Source: an uncultured Flavobacteriaceae bacterium
GTDB taxonomy: Bacteria; Bacteroidota; Bacteroidia; Flavobacteriales; Flavobacteriaceae
DNA: 58,711 nucleotides
NCBI GenBank assembly: GCA_947501845.1
Contig: CANMXP010000027.1
Span: forward strand, 1-58,711
Direction: 5' to 3'
The position numbers were made by a program, and so were the translations under genes. This document shows, in pieces, positions 1 through 7,482 of the stretch (position 1 is the stretch's first letter; each line of letters begins with the position of its first letter). A model generated the notes under the pieces. It did no database searches, was not told where the DNA came from, and worked only from the letters and a program-made list of their open reading frames with translations.

Positions 1-79
1 AAACCTTGTAGTATCTGTTGTTTGCGGTTATTTTTTTATAGACATACGGATTTAAGGTACAAGTCCGCGCTATCGGGTG

Positions 80-146
80 CAATGGTTGTTAAATTTCTTG
101 ACCTTGCCATTAGGGGTGCCAATGCTAAAAAAGCTTACGCATAAAA
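80..146 (+). pseudogene. Remnant of XRE-regulator 3' end (right end of a fifth element)
   Basis: From about position 80 the + strand nearly matches the last 21 codons of the XRE regulator at 7602-7934, ending in the same NAKKAYA tail and stop codon. Upstream of position 80 the sequence does not read as that gene, so the rest of the regulator and its element appear deleted or lie outside the window in rearranged form. Because this tail also contains the right terminal inverted repeat, it marks the edge of a former element next to the 303-residue tip cassette. Confidence 0.75.
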
Positions 147-149
147 AAA

Positions 150-186
150 CCACATTCTATCGCTAAAATGTGGCTTCTCTTTTTTA
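150..186 (+). terminator. Rho-independent terminator after remnant regulator
   Basis: Stem CCACATT / AATGTGG followed by a T-rich run. It occupies the position at which the intact B-element regulators have their own terminator, but has a different stem sequence. Confidence 0.6.
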
Positions 187-232
187 TTTCTTACTCTTAT
201 CGCCACTAAACACAGTTTAGCGGGAGCGGGGG

Positions 233-349
233 ATGAATAAACCGTATTTGTCTAGCATAGAAAATGGCAGACAGAATCCAACTTTACTTACTCTTAAAAA
301 ACTAGCAGATGTCATTGGAGTCGAAACAAAAGAGTTTCTAGATATTTAA
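233..349 (+). pseudogene. Fragment of an XRE-type HTH regulator (38 codons)
   Basis: A short reading frame starting MNKPYLSSIENGRQNPTL and ending KEFLDI. The pattern SxIENGRQNPTLLTLKKLAD is the recognition helix and following helices of a Cro/C1-type HTH domain. The first half of the domain is missing, so this is a truncated remnant or a very short derivative. It lies on the + strand between the element remnant and a small gene, in a stretch of broken regulators typical of element edges. Confidence 0.55.
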
Positions 350-450
350 TTACAAAAAACGTGTAAAATCATTTTTATAAATTGATTTAGCATGTTATTG
401 TATCGAAAAAAATCAAATCTTTGTGTTTTAACTATTAAAATTTGAACACA

Positions 451-597
451 ATGAAAAAAACTTATTCTACTAAAAGCTTTACATTAGGTCATAACGATTT
501 TTCAATTGAAATTCCATTGTCTACAATATTGGATGCTTTTCAAGTATTGTTAATTACTAGTATGGTATGTTATAATCTAGGAAAGAGTAGCAGGTAA
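451..597 (+). CDS. Small unknown protein (48 aa)
   Basis: ATG-started frame of 48 codons beginning MKKTYSTKSFTLG and ending GKSSR. It has no recognisable domain and a short hydrophobic stretch (FQVLLITSMVCY). A candidate Bacteroidota promoter lies just upstream (TTG near 380, AATCTTTG near 415), and a clear terminator follows four bases after the stop. Promoter, frame and terminator together make it a probable real small gene. The function is unknown. Confidence 0.5.
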   Translation: MKKTYSTKSFTLGHNDFSIEIPLSTILDAFQVLLITSMVCYNLGKSSR

Positions 598-601
598 ACA
601 A

Positions 602-637
602 AAAACGAGCGCACTAAGTACACTCGTTTTCTTTTTT
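602..637 (+). terminator. Rho-independent terminator of the 48-aa gene
   Basis: Stem AAAACGAG / CTCGTTTT with a loop of about 13 bases, followed by a T-rich run. It directly follows the small gene. Confidence 0.7.
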
Positions 638-748
638 AGCTTACATGAATATTATTATTTATTCATATTCATTTGATTACCATATCATTTATATAGGTGT
701 GTATGATATGGAATGGATTATTTGTGCGTTTGGGTTTTTTGACGTGAG

Positions 749-1159
749 TTAGTTTGAAACATGTCTCCAATCAAATCCATCTTGCTTAACCATTTTCCAT
801 TTGGTTTTTATAATTCCACCTTCTTTCAAAATAACGGATAATCTATTACCATTAACCAAAAACCTAATCAACTTATTAGTTTTTGAATCTGATAAACTTA
901 TAGTATCATTCTTTCTCGTCCATTTACCAGATTCTTCTTCCACATAAAGTAAAATATTTTTTTTCATCATCTTTTTTGTAGCATACTTTTGATATTTAAA
1001 TAAGTAGCTTCCGTCCTCTTTTAGCCTAAGAACACTAACGTTATAGGGCACTGGTATTGGACTTTCATTTTGCTGACTATTTCTATATATAAGGTTCTTA
1101 TCTTGAGAAAAACTATTTATAGTAAAACAAAATATTAGAATTAAAAATATAGTTTTCAT
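749..1159 (-). CDS. Putative periplasmic immunity protein for the 303-residue tip
   Basis: 136 aa with a clear Sec signal peptide (MKTIFLILIFCFTINSFSQ). The rest is a small beta-rich domain (GSYLFKYQKYA, GKWTRKNDTISL) resembling lipocalin-like folds. It starts 4 nt after the stop of the upstream RHS tip, which is the usual place for the cognate immunity gene of a polymorphic toxin. The signal peptide suggests it neutralises a toxin acting outside the cytoplasm, in line with the peptidase-like tip next to it. No known immunity family was recognised, so the role rests on position. Confidence 0.6.
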   Translation of the reverse strand: MKTIFLILIFCFTINSFSQDKNLIYRNSQQNESPIPVPYNVSVLRLKEDGSYLFKYQKYATKKMMKKNILLYVEEESGKWTRKNDTISLSDSKTNKLIRFLVNGNRLSVILKEGGIIKTKWKMVKQDGFDWRHVSN

Positions 1160-1163
1160 ATGT

Positions 1164-2138
1164 TTATCTTCTTTTAACTGTTCTAATTTTCATAAATAAT
1201 TGATTGGTTGATGTAGTCATTTGTTGGACTGCTTTTCTTTGTGCTCTCTTACTACTATATGAACTTGTATTTCCAAAGAAAATTACATTCGTTGCTCCAC
1301 CGTAATGTAATCTCTCACTTAAACCTCTTTGTCTTCTAAAAATATTAGTAGTTTCAACCGCTCTTCCCATACTAAAATGACCTCCATCAGCACTACCCCC
1401 TATACGAGGACCTCCATGTCCAAAATATTCATGTTCAAATGTTCTAGCCATATTATTTGCTCTGGGATTTAGATTAGAACTAAAATCTAAAAATAAACTA
1501 TTTCCGTCCGAGTCAAAATCAGCTAAATCTATATGGGTCAAACCAGTATTATAATTTCCGCCTGTTATTTCCCATCCACCATTAACTACTTTTCCGCCTC
1601 TTTCATATTCTAAATTATAACCAAATTTAATCGTACCGTGTTTTTTAGCACCTTTCTTTCCTCTTCCTGTATTTGTGTCCTTTAAGGCAGAAACAAGACC
1701 ACCTGTAGCACTTTCGGATTGAGACAATTCAGAATCTACTTCTCCGTCAAAATAAAGCATAGATGTTTCAGAATTGTAACCAACATTTATGCCAAACTCT
1801 TCATTAAACATTTTTTGAACGGCTTTTGGTATATTGTTAGTTCTATTTCCTTCTTTATCGTAAAAGTATGTTCGAATACTATCTCCTTTTACCTCTCTAA
1901 AAGCCATAGGATTGTTAGCTGTATAACTATATGGACTAACATCGACATATTTCTCAGCAAACCTATCAATCTTACCAAACCTACCAATTGCAGGGTCATA
2001 ATCTCTCCATTGGAATGCTACAGTATTCTTTCCAAGTTCATCTTCAAACTCTTCTCCCGCAAATTTCCTTTTCAAAGCAATATGCGATGTAGCATTCCCA
2101 TTATACCCTTTATGTTTCAGCCCAAAGGGGTAATAGTT
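1164..2138 (-). CDS. Start-less RHS tip cassette with HExxGH metallopeptidase-like toxin (tip303)
   Basis: The frame runs in from [13 protein letters not shown] at 2138 and continues through RHS-core sequence (RDYDPAIGRFGKIDRFAEKY, SPYSYTANNPMAF). It ends in a domain with FEHEYFGHGG, an HExxxH/HExxGH zinc-ligand pattern (compare HELLGH of peptidase family M49), and a downstream glutamate-rich segment. An in-frame stop lies just upstream at 2151-2153, inside the end of element A1. No ATG with a plausible initiation context precedes the core motif; the first in-frame TTG is at 2075. It is therefore a displaced toxin tip that needs fusion to an RHS core to be made. The zincin assignment is from the motif only. 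Confidence 0.7.
   Translation of the reverse strand, partial: NYYPFGLKHKGYNGNATSHIALKRKFAGEEFEDELGKNTVAFQWRDYDPAIGRFGKIDRFAEKYVDVSPYSYTANNPMAFREVKGDSIRTYFYDKEGNRTNNIPKAVQKMFNEEFGINVGYNSETSMLYFDGEVDSELSQSESATGGLVSALKDTNTGRGKKGAKKHGTIKFGYNLEYERGGKVVNGGWEITGGNYNTGLTHIDLADFDSDGNSLFLDFSSNLNPRANNMARTFEHEYFGHGGPRIGGSADGGHFSMGRAVETTNIFRRQRGLSERLHYGGATNVIFFGNTSSYSSKRAQRKAVQQMTTSTNQLFMKIRTVKRR
2104..2132 (-). other. Recombination core site (YPFG site) at A1/tip303 junction
   Basis: DNA encoding [10 protein letters not shown] of the tip. Arms are degenerate relative to the intact RHS site (TACCCTTT on one side, AAGGGGTA on the other, 13 bp apart on the + strand). It lies exactly between the left end of element A1 and the tip. 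Confidence 0.6.
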
Positions 2139-2253
2139 TATGCGTTTTTTTTAGCTCTGGCACCTTTTTTAGCCCGACCACTCCAAAAATCCACTCCAAA
2201 AAAATTTTAAAGAACGTTTTACTGGTTGTAAATATATGTTTTTTATGATTATT

Positions 2254-2880
2254 CCCACGTAACGCCAACCCAATTATTTTTACTTAAAAACATCCTTTGT
2301 CTTGGCGTTACTTCCACAGCCTCGGTATGTTACATAATTGGCATTATAATACTGCCGCTACGTCCATCCGAACCAAAGCCGTATTTATAATGTAAATTAT
2401 GTAAAATACTCCCTATCGCCCAGCTTCCGACGCTCACCCCTGAACTTCGATTGGTGTTTTAGTTATGATTGTAAAAGACTGTGAAGACTAACGCCCTGCG
2501 GTTGTTTCATTTTAAAAAGCAACGGAACTCCACGCTTATTCAGCCCCTGTTCCGTTGCTTTCTAAAACGTCTGATTCAGTTCTGAACGTTTTAAAAACTG
2601 ATGATTTTGCATTGGGCGTGAGCGTAGGCAATCAGCAGTTTTTAAGACGCTAGAGGTTTTGCGACGATTGAGCAAAATAATTATGTATTCCTAGTGCGCT
2701 GGCAGTAGCGGTGGTAAAGAGCGCAGAGGCTTTGCGGCAATTTTACATAATAGCAGTTATAACTACAAAATAAATTAACCCAGCGATAGCGTACCCTTGA
2801 AGGGCATTTAGTATTATAACTTCTATTATGTAACTTTGCTTGGGCGAAGCAGGGAGAGCGGAACAAAACAAAATACAAAG
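2254..2880 (-). ncRNA. Structured non-coding region of element A1
   Basis: About 630 bp with no credible gene, holding a series of inverted repeats: TAACGCCAA (2260-2268)/2302-2310; a 19-bp arm at 2330-2348/2386-2404 starting TTACATAATT; AAGCAACGGAAC (2517-2528)/2549-2560; AAAACGT (2564-2570)/2586-2592; AAAAACTG (2593-2600)/2636-2643; and a 22-bp arm at 2743-2764/2810-2833 starting TTACATAATA. Element B keeps the same order of hairpins with different stem sequences, while linker blocks such as GCTAGAGGTTTTGCGACG and GACTAACGCCCT are nearly identical. It could be an RNA or a folded single-stranded DNA site. The strand is assumed from the neighbouring genes. Confidence 0.5.
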
Positions 2881-2922
2881 GGTTTTGAGGTACGATAAAG
2901 TTGTATTTTGTTTTGTGGGGCT

Positions 2923-3453
2923 TTATTCGGTATCTGGCTTGTAGCCTATTTGTTTTCGAGGTTTTTCGTTGTCCTTCTTTTCTATCAATTCATCCAAGTA
3001 ATTAAATACCAGTTCAATATTCTTGCTGTGATTGGATAGTTTCTTTTTGATTTCTTCAATATCAAGTTTTAGACTTAAATTATCGGTTAGCATTTCACGT
3101 AGCTTGGTAAAAATTCTCATTATTTGGATGTTGACCGCAATCGCTTTTTTGCTATTCAGAACACTTGACAACATCAGTACACCGTGTTCCGTAAATACAT
3201 AAGGTGATTTTCTTCTTCCTCCCCAACTTGGTGTCGCATTTTGCGATTTCAAGGTTTCCCATTCCATTTCTGTTAATTGGAACATAAAATCTTCTGGGAA
3301 CCTGTCTATATTTCTTTTTACTTGTTGGTTTAAAACTCTTGTTTCTACTTCGTAAAGTTCTGCTAAATCACTATCTAACATTACTTTTTGGTCTCTCATG
3401 TAGTAAATCTTACTGATAACTACTTCATCTGGTATGATTAATTTATCGCTCAT
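2923..3453 (-). CDS. ORF6N-domain DNA-binding protein
   Basis: 176 aa. The N-terminal part (residues 1-110) has the ORF6N signature: YYMRDQKVMLDSDLAELYEV, NRFPEDFMFQL-like and YVFTEHGVLMLSSVLNS segments. The C-terminus is a charged coiled coil (LKLDIEEIKKKL). ORF6N proteins are phage and mobile-element DNA-binding proteins. It is last in the gene order of A elements and absent from B elements, so it is an accessory gene. A 31-bp palindrome and a TAnnTTTG box precede its start, suggesting its own autoregulated promoter. Confidence 0.85.
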   Translation of the reverse strand: MSDKLIIPDEVVISKIYYMRDQKVMLDSDLAELYEVETRVLNQQVKRNIDRFPEDFMFQLTEMEWETLKSQNATPSWGGRRKSPYVFTEHGVLMLSSVLNSKKAIAVNIQIMRIFTKLREMLTDNLSLKLDIEEIKKKLSNHSKNIELVFNYLDELIEKKDNEKPRKQIGYKPDTE

Positions 3454-3470
3454 TTATTTTTAATATTTAA

Positions 3471-3511
3471 CAAAAGTAACAACTTGATATCACAAATTGT
3501 GATATCAAGTT
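3471..3511 (-). promoter_or_regulatory. Promoter and 31-bp palindromic operator of the ORF6N gene
   Basis: 15-bp arms (AACTTGATATCACAA at 3481-3495 and its complement at 3497-3511) around one central base. On the minus strand TACTTTTG, matching the TAnnTTTG -7 box, lies at 3471-3478, about 18 bp from the ORF6N start. A dyad overlapping the promoter suggests autoregulation. Confidence 0.6.
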
Positions 3512-3520
3512 TGGTTTTTA

Positions 3521-3796
3521 TCAGATGTTTAACCATTCCGATAGCCCGTCAAGTTCGGCATGCGGATAGCTAACAAGGAGTATCTTGCACAGCCAGTATA
3601 TACTACTTTGCATCTGCTCGCTCCTGTATTGCCCTTTTTCCAGTTGGGTCAACAGCAATATGCTATCGACCAACGATTCTTGCATATAGGCAAGCTCTAT
3701 TAGGTCGTCAATGGGCAGTTTTATATAACGTTTATTTGTTTCTGGGTCTGTTTGCAGGGTATGGAGATACCTTGTCTTAAATTCTTGTGATTTCAT
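3521..3796 (-). CDS. Small conserved element protein (91 aa), unknown function
   Basis: Begins MKSQEFKTRYLHTLQTDPET and ends SYPHAELDGLSEWLNI. No known domain was recognised; it looks largely helical with no signal peptide. The B elements encode a 92-aa homologue with most residues conserved, so it is under selection as part of the element. It follows recombinase 2 after a 212-bp structured leader. A role as recombination directionality or accessory factor is possible by position only. Confidence 0.75.
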   Translation of the reverse strand: MKSQEFKTRYLHTLQTDPETNKRYIKLPIDDLIELAYMQESLVDSILLLTQLEKGQYRSEQMQSSIYWLCKILLVSYPHAELDGLSEWLNI

Positions 3797-3826
3797 TTGT
3801 TACAGTTTTTTAAGGATTAAAAAGAA

Positions 3827-3897
3827 CCCGCCTTAGCCTTCCTTCTGTACTGTAACATACAGCGCAAGGGTTTCCCTTCTTGCAGGCATAACGGGCG
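3827..3897 (-). ncRNA. Branched structured leader upstream of the 91-aa gene
   Basis: Between recombinase 2 and the small gene are hairpins CTGTA (3850-3854)/TACAG (3858-3862) and GCAAGGG (3864-3870)/CCCTTCTTGC (3874-3883), enclosed by CCCG (3827-3830)/CGGG (3892-3895). Element B has the same three-part fold with changed bases in the stems (see 18081-18148). It reads as a 5' leader of the small gene on the minus strand. Confidence 0.5.
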
Positions 3898-4008
3898 TAT
3901 TTTGGTTAACGTATTTGCTAACGTGGTTACAGTTTCAAGGAATAAAAGTAATATTATCTTTTATATTTCTATGGGCTGTTATTCTTTATTTTCATACCTC
4001 TATATTTT

Positions 4009-4902
4009 TTAGCTTATGGGATGGAAGTTGTTGACGATCTCGTGCAGGTTTTCCAGATCGTCTTGCAGATACCGTTCGGTTGAACTTATGTAACGGTGTC
4101 CTGCTAGATATTGTGTTTCTCGTAGATTGTTTTGTTTGAGCCAGTTTGTAATGACAGAGGCTCTTATTTGATGGATATTGATAACTTTTTGATTTATCTT
4201 TTTAAGCTTTTTAGTAATGTGTAAAACGGTGTTTCCTAGTCTCGCATTTCCTGGTATAAATAAACGTTCACTTTCTATACGTTTTCTTTGCTTTATATCT
4301 TCTCGAACTTCTTTAATATATTCCAGTAATTCTATGACCTGCCACGGTTTGAGATCTAAGGTTCTGGCATTACTTTTTCTGCCACTTTTTATATAAACCT
4401 TTCCTTTGTAAAGTTCTAAATTATCAACCTCTAATTGTATGAGTTCTGTTGTTTTTAAGCCTTGATACACCATGAGCCCAACGATTGTTTTATTTCGTTT
4501 TGCTGTTAGCCTATGATAAGTATCTTTAATATTTTCAGTCTCGAAGCTGTAGTACAGGTCTTCGAGCTCGTCTGCTTCCATTAGATTGTGGTTCGTGGTT
4601 CTTTTAACACCTTTAATGTTGATGTTCTCTATAGGGTTATCAATTCTGTAAGCTTCGTTTATCAGGTAATTAAAAAGGTTCTTTAAACTTCCTAATTTGT
4701 GGTTAATAGTTTTTTTACTGTTACCTTTTCGGGTCAGGTATTTAATGTATTTTAAACTGGTTTTATAATCGATTTGTGTAGGCGTTGTATGATTTCTGTT
4801 GCACCATTTTTTAAAGTGCCGCATTTCGTTTATGTAGCATGCAATAGAAGATACGCTATAATTCTGTTTTTGTAGATAGGTCTTATAGTTGTTCATTTTC
4901 AA
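4009..4902 (-). CDS. Tyrosine recombinase 2 (element A type)
   Basis: 297 aa: N-terminal SAM-like core-binding domain (residues 1-90) and C-terminal catalytic domain. Visible catalytic positions are HQIR (244-247), GH (268-269) and Tyr278 in STERY. The first catalytic arginine of box I is replaced by lysine (GLKTTEL, Lys150), whereas the B homologue keeps GLRTTDL. It overlaps recombinase 1 by 20 nt, so the two are probably translationally coupled and work together on DNA. Catalytic activity of this partner is uncertain. Confidence 0.9.
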   Translation of the reverse strand: MKMNNYKTYLQKQNYSVSSIACYINEMRHFKKWCNRNHTTPTQIDYKTSLKYIKYLTRKGNSKKTINHKLGSLKNLFNYLINEAYRIDNPIENINIKGVKRTTNHNLMEADELEDLYYSFETENIKDTYHRLTAKRNKTIVGLMVYQGLKTTELIQLEVDNLELYKGKVYIKSGRKSNARTLDLKPWQVIELLEYIKEVREDIKQRKRIESERLFIPGNARLGNTVLHITKKLKKINQKVINIHQIRASVITNWLKQNNLRETQYLAGHRYISSTERYLQDDLENLHEIVNNFHPIS

Positions 4903-5821
4903 TCGATTTTAATAAGTGTGTATAAATCTGTGTAGATTCTAAACTGCTATGGCCTAAAAAGGTTTTTATGCTTTCCAGTGGTACATCGTACTGTAATAAA
5001 TGTGTGGCGATACTATGTCGTAAAATATGCAGCGTGATGCCTTTTTCTGCAATGGTCTTATTGTTGGTCGCTTGTACGATTGTCTTTAATCGGTTTGCAA
5101 AGCTCATTCCCTGCATGCGCCCGCCCTGCTGGTTTATAAACAGGGCTTCGCTTAAATGGCTTTGATAAAATTCTGGTCGCCCTTCGTAGATGTAATCTTC
5201 CAGTATTTCTGCATTTTTTCGATTGATGGGTACAAAACGCTCTTTATAGTTTTTGCCTTTTCTAACATACACCCGTTCTTTATCAAAAAGGATATCGCTG
5301 GTATCTAAATGGACTGCCTCATTCCTTCGTAATCCACAACTGTACAAAACGGTTAATATGGCTTTATCTCGAAGCTTAAAGCGGTCTTCTGTGTGACTAA
5401 CTTCGGTAGCTTTAAACAACTGTTTTATTTCTGATTGTGTAAGTATATTTAGTTTTTCTTCGTTGGGTTGCTTCTCTGATTTTAGATGCACGCTCAAGCG
5501 TGATTTGGCATTGTGTTGTTTTAGGTATTCGCTAAATTTCTTTAAGGCTTGTTGGTGCTTGTTCAGATAGCTTTTGCTTAATGCACCGCTTTGTCTTTCG
5601 TTGGCTCTTTGTTGTAATTCTCGGTAGTAATCTTTTACTATTCTGGTAGTGATTTGATTGATATTTTTAATGTGGTTTTGTTCCAAGTAATAAAAGAACT
5701 CTTGTAAATGGTTTGGTAAATAATAGACAGTACTTTCTGCATAACCGAGTACATCCAGCCACTCTTTGTAATTGGCAACGAACATTTTAAAGACCTCATT
5801 TTGTAGCTTTAATTTTTTCAT
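4883..5821 (-). CDS. Tyrosine recombinase 1 (XerC/D-like)
   Basis: 312 aa with an N-terminal core-binding domain (residues 10-105) and a complete catalytic set: Arg165 in CGLRRNEA, a lysine in VRKGKNY (about 188-190), HILRH (265-269), His291 in GHSS and Tyr300 in TQIYTH. It should therefore be able to cut and rejoin DNA. It lies 56 nt downstream of the ATPase and overlaps recombinase 2, suggesting one transcript. Likely substrates are the YPFG core sites bounding the cassettes; this is inferred. Confidence 0.93.
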   Translation of the reverse strand: MKKLKLQNEVFKMFVANYKEWLDVLGYAESTVYYLPNHLQEFFYYLEQNHIKNINQITTRIVKDYYRELQQRANERQSGALSKSYLNKHQQALKKFSEYLKQHNAKSRLSVHLKSEKQPNEEKLNILTQSEIKQLFKATEVSHTEDRFKLRDKAILTVLYSCGLRRNEAVHLDTSDILFDKERVYVRKGKNYKERFVPINRKNAEILEDYIYEGRPEFYQSHLSEALFINQQGGRMQGMSFANRLKTIVQATNNKTIAEKGITLHILRHSIATHLLQYDVPLESIKTFLGHSSLESTQIYTHLLKSIENEQL

Positions 5822-5877
5822 CGGTTGACCTTTTTTTGGGTTTTAATGCGAACTAGAGTTAATGGATTGATTTTCTT

Positions 5878-7440
5878 TTATTTAACCTCGTAAAAATGAA
5901 GGTTGCGAACCTCTTGCGAACTTGCGAGGTTAATTGCCTTTATACATTCATCTAACGATTTGTTTATCTGTTGTTTAAGACTTATATATTCGTTTACATC
6001 AATGATTTCATAATGGTAAACTTGTCCTTTTTTACCTTTTGTTTTTCGGATATAATCTTCTAACAGTAATTGATTGTTATAGTTTCTTAAAGTGCTTTCC
6101 TTTAGTCTCAAGTTTCTGCGGATTTCCGAGTTTGTAAATGTGGTCTGGTTATTCGCTTTTAAATAGGCTTTCAAGCGTTCTAAATGGTTTCGGCAAGCTC
6201 CTGTAATTGTATCGCTTTTCCGTAATAAAACATCAATGATCAACTCGTTGGCTTCTTTAATATCTTCGATAGTAGTTTCTATATATTCTTCTCCTGTTCC
6301 TTTATCGTATTGCTTTTCTCTTTGATACTGCTTATAAAATGTAATCGCTTCAATAAATTGTAAATAGTGCGAGTTTGTACGTCTTGGTTTAAAAACTAAC
6401 TTCGGTAATTGCAGATATTCAGCAAAAGGGTTAATTACTTTAATTGGTTTTAAAACCCGTTGCACGTTCTTTAAAATTTCTTGTGATTTGTATTCTTCGC
6501 CTGTATTTATCTTTCCTGCACTTATTAAGCGTTGATAGTTCATTATTTTATTATCCTGCTCCTCGCTTTCGTCAATGTAAAGTAGGAAGCTTCTATTTGA
6601 GTTGTCCTCATAGACACTTTCTTTTGTGGTACATCCTGCAACGCTTACTGGCCCTTCAACTGTTAAGTGTACGGTTTTGGTTGTGCCTTTGGTATCTTTG
6701 TGTACCACTGTTTTAGTGATACGTTTTTTAGATTGTAGTTCCCGAAGTGGATAGAGTACAGATTCCGCTCCATCTAAATCTTCTATTAATATTAATTTGT
6801 GTTGTAACTCTGTGCGATTGAAGTAATAAAAAGCGTTTGCAGATAATACTGTAATTTCTACTTTATCTTCTTCTGGTATTAGTTCTGCTACTTTAGATTG
6901 TAAATGTGTTTTACCAACTCCAGAGCTTCCAAGACTTATGCAATGCAAAGGGTTATTTGTTTTTCTCGAAGTGAAGATTAAATACATGGTTTGTCTGTTG
7001 TATTCTTCTCCGATTACACCAGACTTTCCGATTAAGTCATTGGTTCGCTTTAGTAGATTGGGTTTCTTTAAAAATGTAACTGCTTGTTTTTCCTCTATTA
7101 CTGATAGTTCTTTGTAATACGGTTGGTTTTCCTTTTCGTATTGGTCGATTAGTAAAAACCTATAATTCTCTAATTCTTTCGTTAAACCCTGTAACGTTCT
7201 GCGTGCTATACTTGTACCTATTTCCAAGCGTTCTGCAATTTTTCGGGTAAACTTTTCTATTTGGTTATCATTATATAAATCTATGGAGTGCCTTAAAACA
7301 TTATGTTGTTTCGGTTTTTGGATGGATAGCGTGATTCGTAAACTCTCTAATTTATTGAGTTTGATGCCTCCTAAAATATGTATCTCTAAATGTTTTGTGA
7401 TGTACTCGTAGTTGTTTGGATTGGAAGTGTTGAGATTCAT
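5878..7440 (-). CDS. P-loop primase/helicase-like ATPase of the element
   Basis: 520 aa. Walker A GSSGVGKT at 171-178, Walker B-like LILIEDLDG at 216-224, followed by the conserved region LYPLRELQSKKRITKTVV. The central domain resembles the helicase-like part of CHC2-type primase proteins of Bacteroidota mobile elements, but no CHC2 zinc finger or Toprim domain is visible at the N-terminus. A winged-helix-like segment (FTNSEIRRNLRLKESTLRNY) lies near residues 435-460. First gene of the minus-strand operon, divergent from the regulator. It probably acts on element DNA during replication or transfer; the exact function is unknown. Confidence 0.75.
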   Translation of the reverse strand: MNLNTSNPNNYEYITKHLEIHILGGIKLNKLESLRITLSIQKPKQHNVLRHSIDLYNDNQIEKFTRKIAERLEIGTSIARRTLQGLTKELENYRFLLIDQYEKENQPYYKELSVIEEKQAVTFLKKPNLLKRTNDLIGKSGVIGEEYNRQTMYLIFTSRKTNNPLHCISLGSSGVGKTHLQSKVAELIPEEDKVEITVLSANAFYYFNRTELQHKLILIEDLDGAESVLYPLRELQSKKRITKTVVHKDTKGTTKTVHLTVEGPVSVAGCTTKESVYEDNSNRSFLLYIDESEEQDNKIMNYQRLISAGKINTGEEYKSQEILKNVQRVLKPIKVINPFAEYLQLPKLVFKPRRTNSHYLQFIEAITFYKQYQREKQYDKGTGEEYIETTIEDIKEANELIIDVLLRKSDTITGACRNHLERLKAYLKANNQTTFTNSEIRRNLRLKESTLRNYNNQLLLEDYIRKTKGKKGQVYHYEIIDVNEYISLKQQINKSLDECIKAINLASSQEVRNLHFYEVK

Positions 7441-7482
7441 TATTTAAAAAAGTTTAAAAAACTATTGTTCCCAGATTTGTCC

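Noticed and set aside
1719-2210. Plus-strand frames within tips, ATPases, SusC genes and others
   Set aside because: They are antisense shadows of well-supported minus-strand genes, with no promoter or family signal.
2517-2592. Diversity-generating retroelement variable repeat
   Set aside because: All four changes fall at minus-strand adenines, but there is no reverse transcriptase or C-type lectin target in the window, and four sites are too few.
2427-2628. Long-range match CCGACGCTCAC with GTGAGCGTAGG in the structured region
   Set aside because: Element B has the same two words, but the second lies outside the corresponding hairpin, so a conserved pairing is not supported.
2681-2878. 65-aa minus-strand frame in the structured region of element A (also at 9981-10178)
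   Set aside because: It overlaps the hairpins, has a cysteine-rich composition unlike its neighbours, and is not kept in element B.
2254-2880. Classical integron attC site
   Set aside because: GCGTTAG-like words occur, but the RYYYAAC/GTTRRRY boxes are not arranged as in attC, and the recombinases are not recognisable as IntI.
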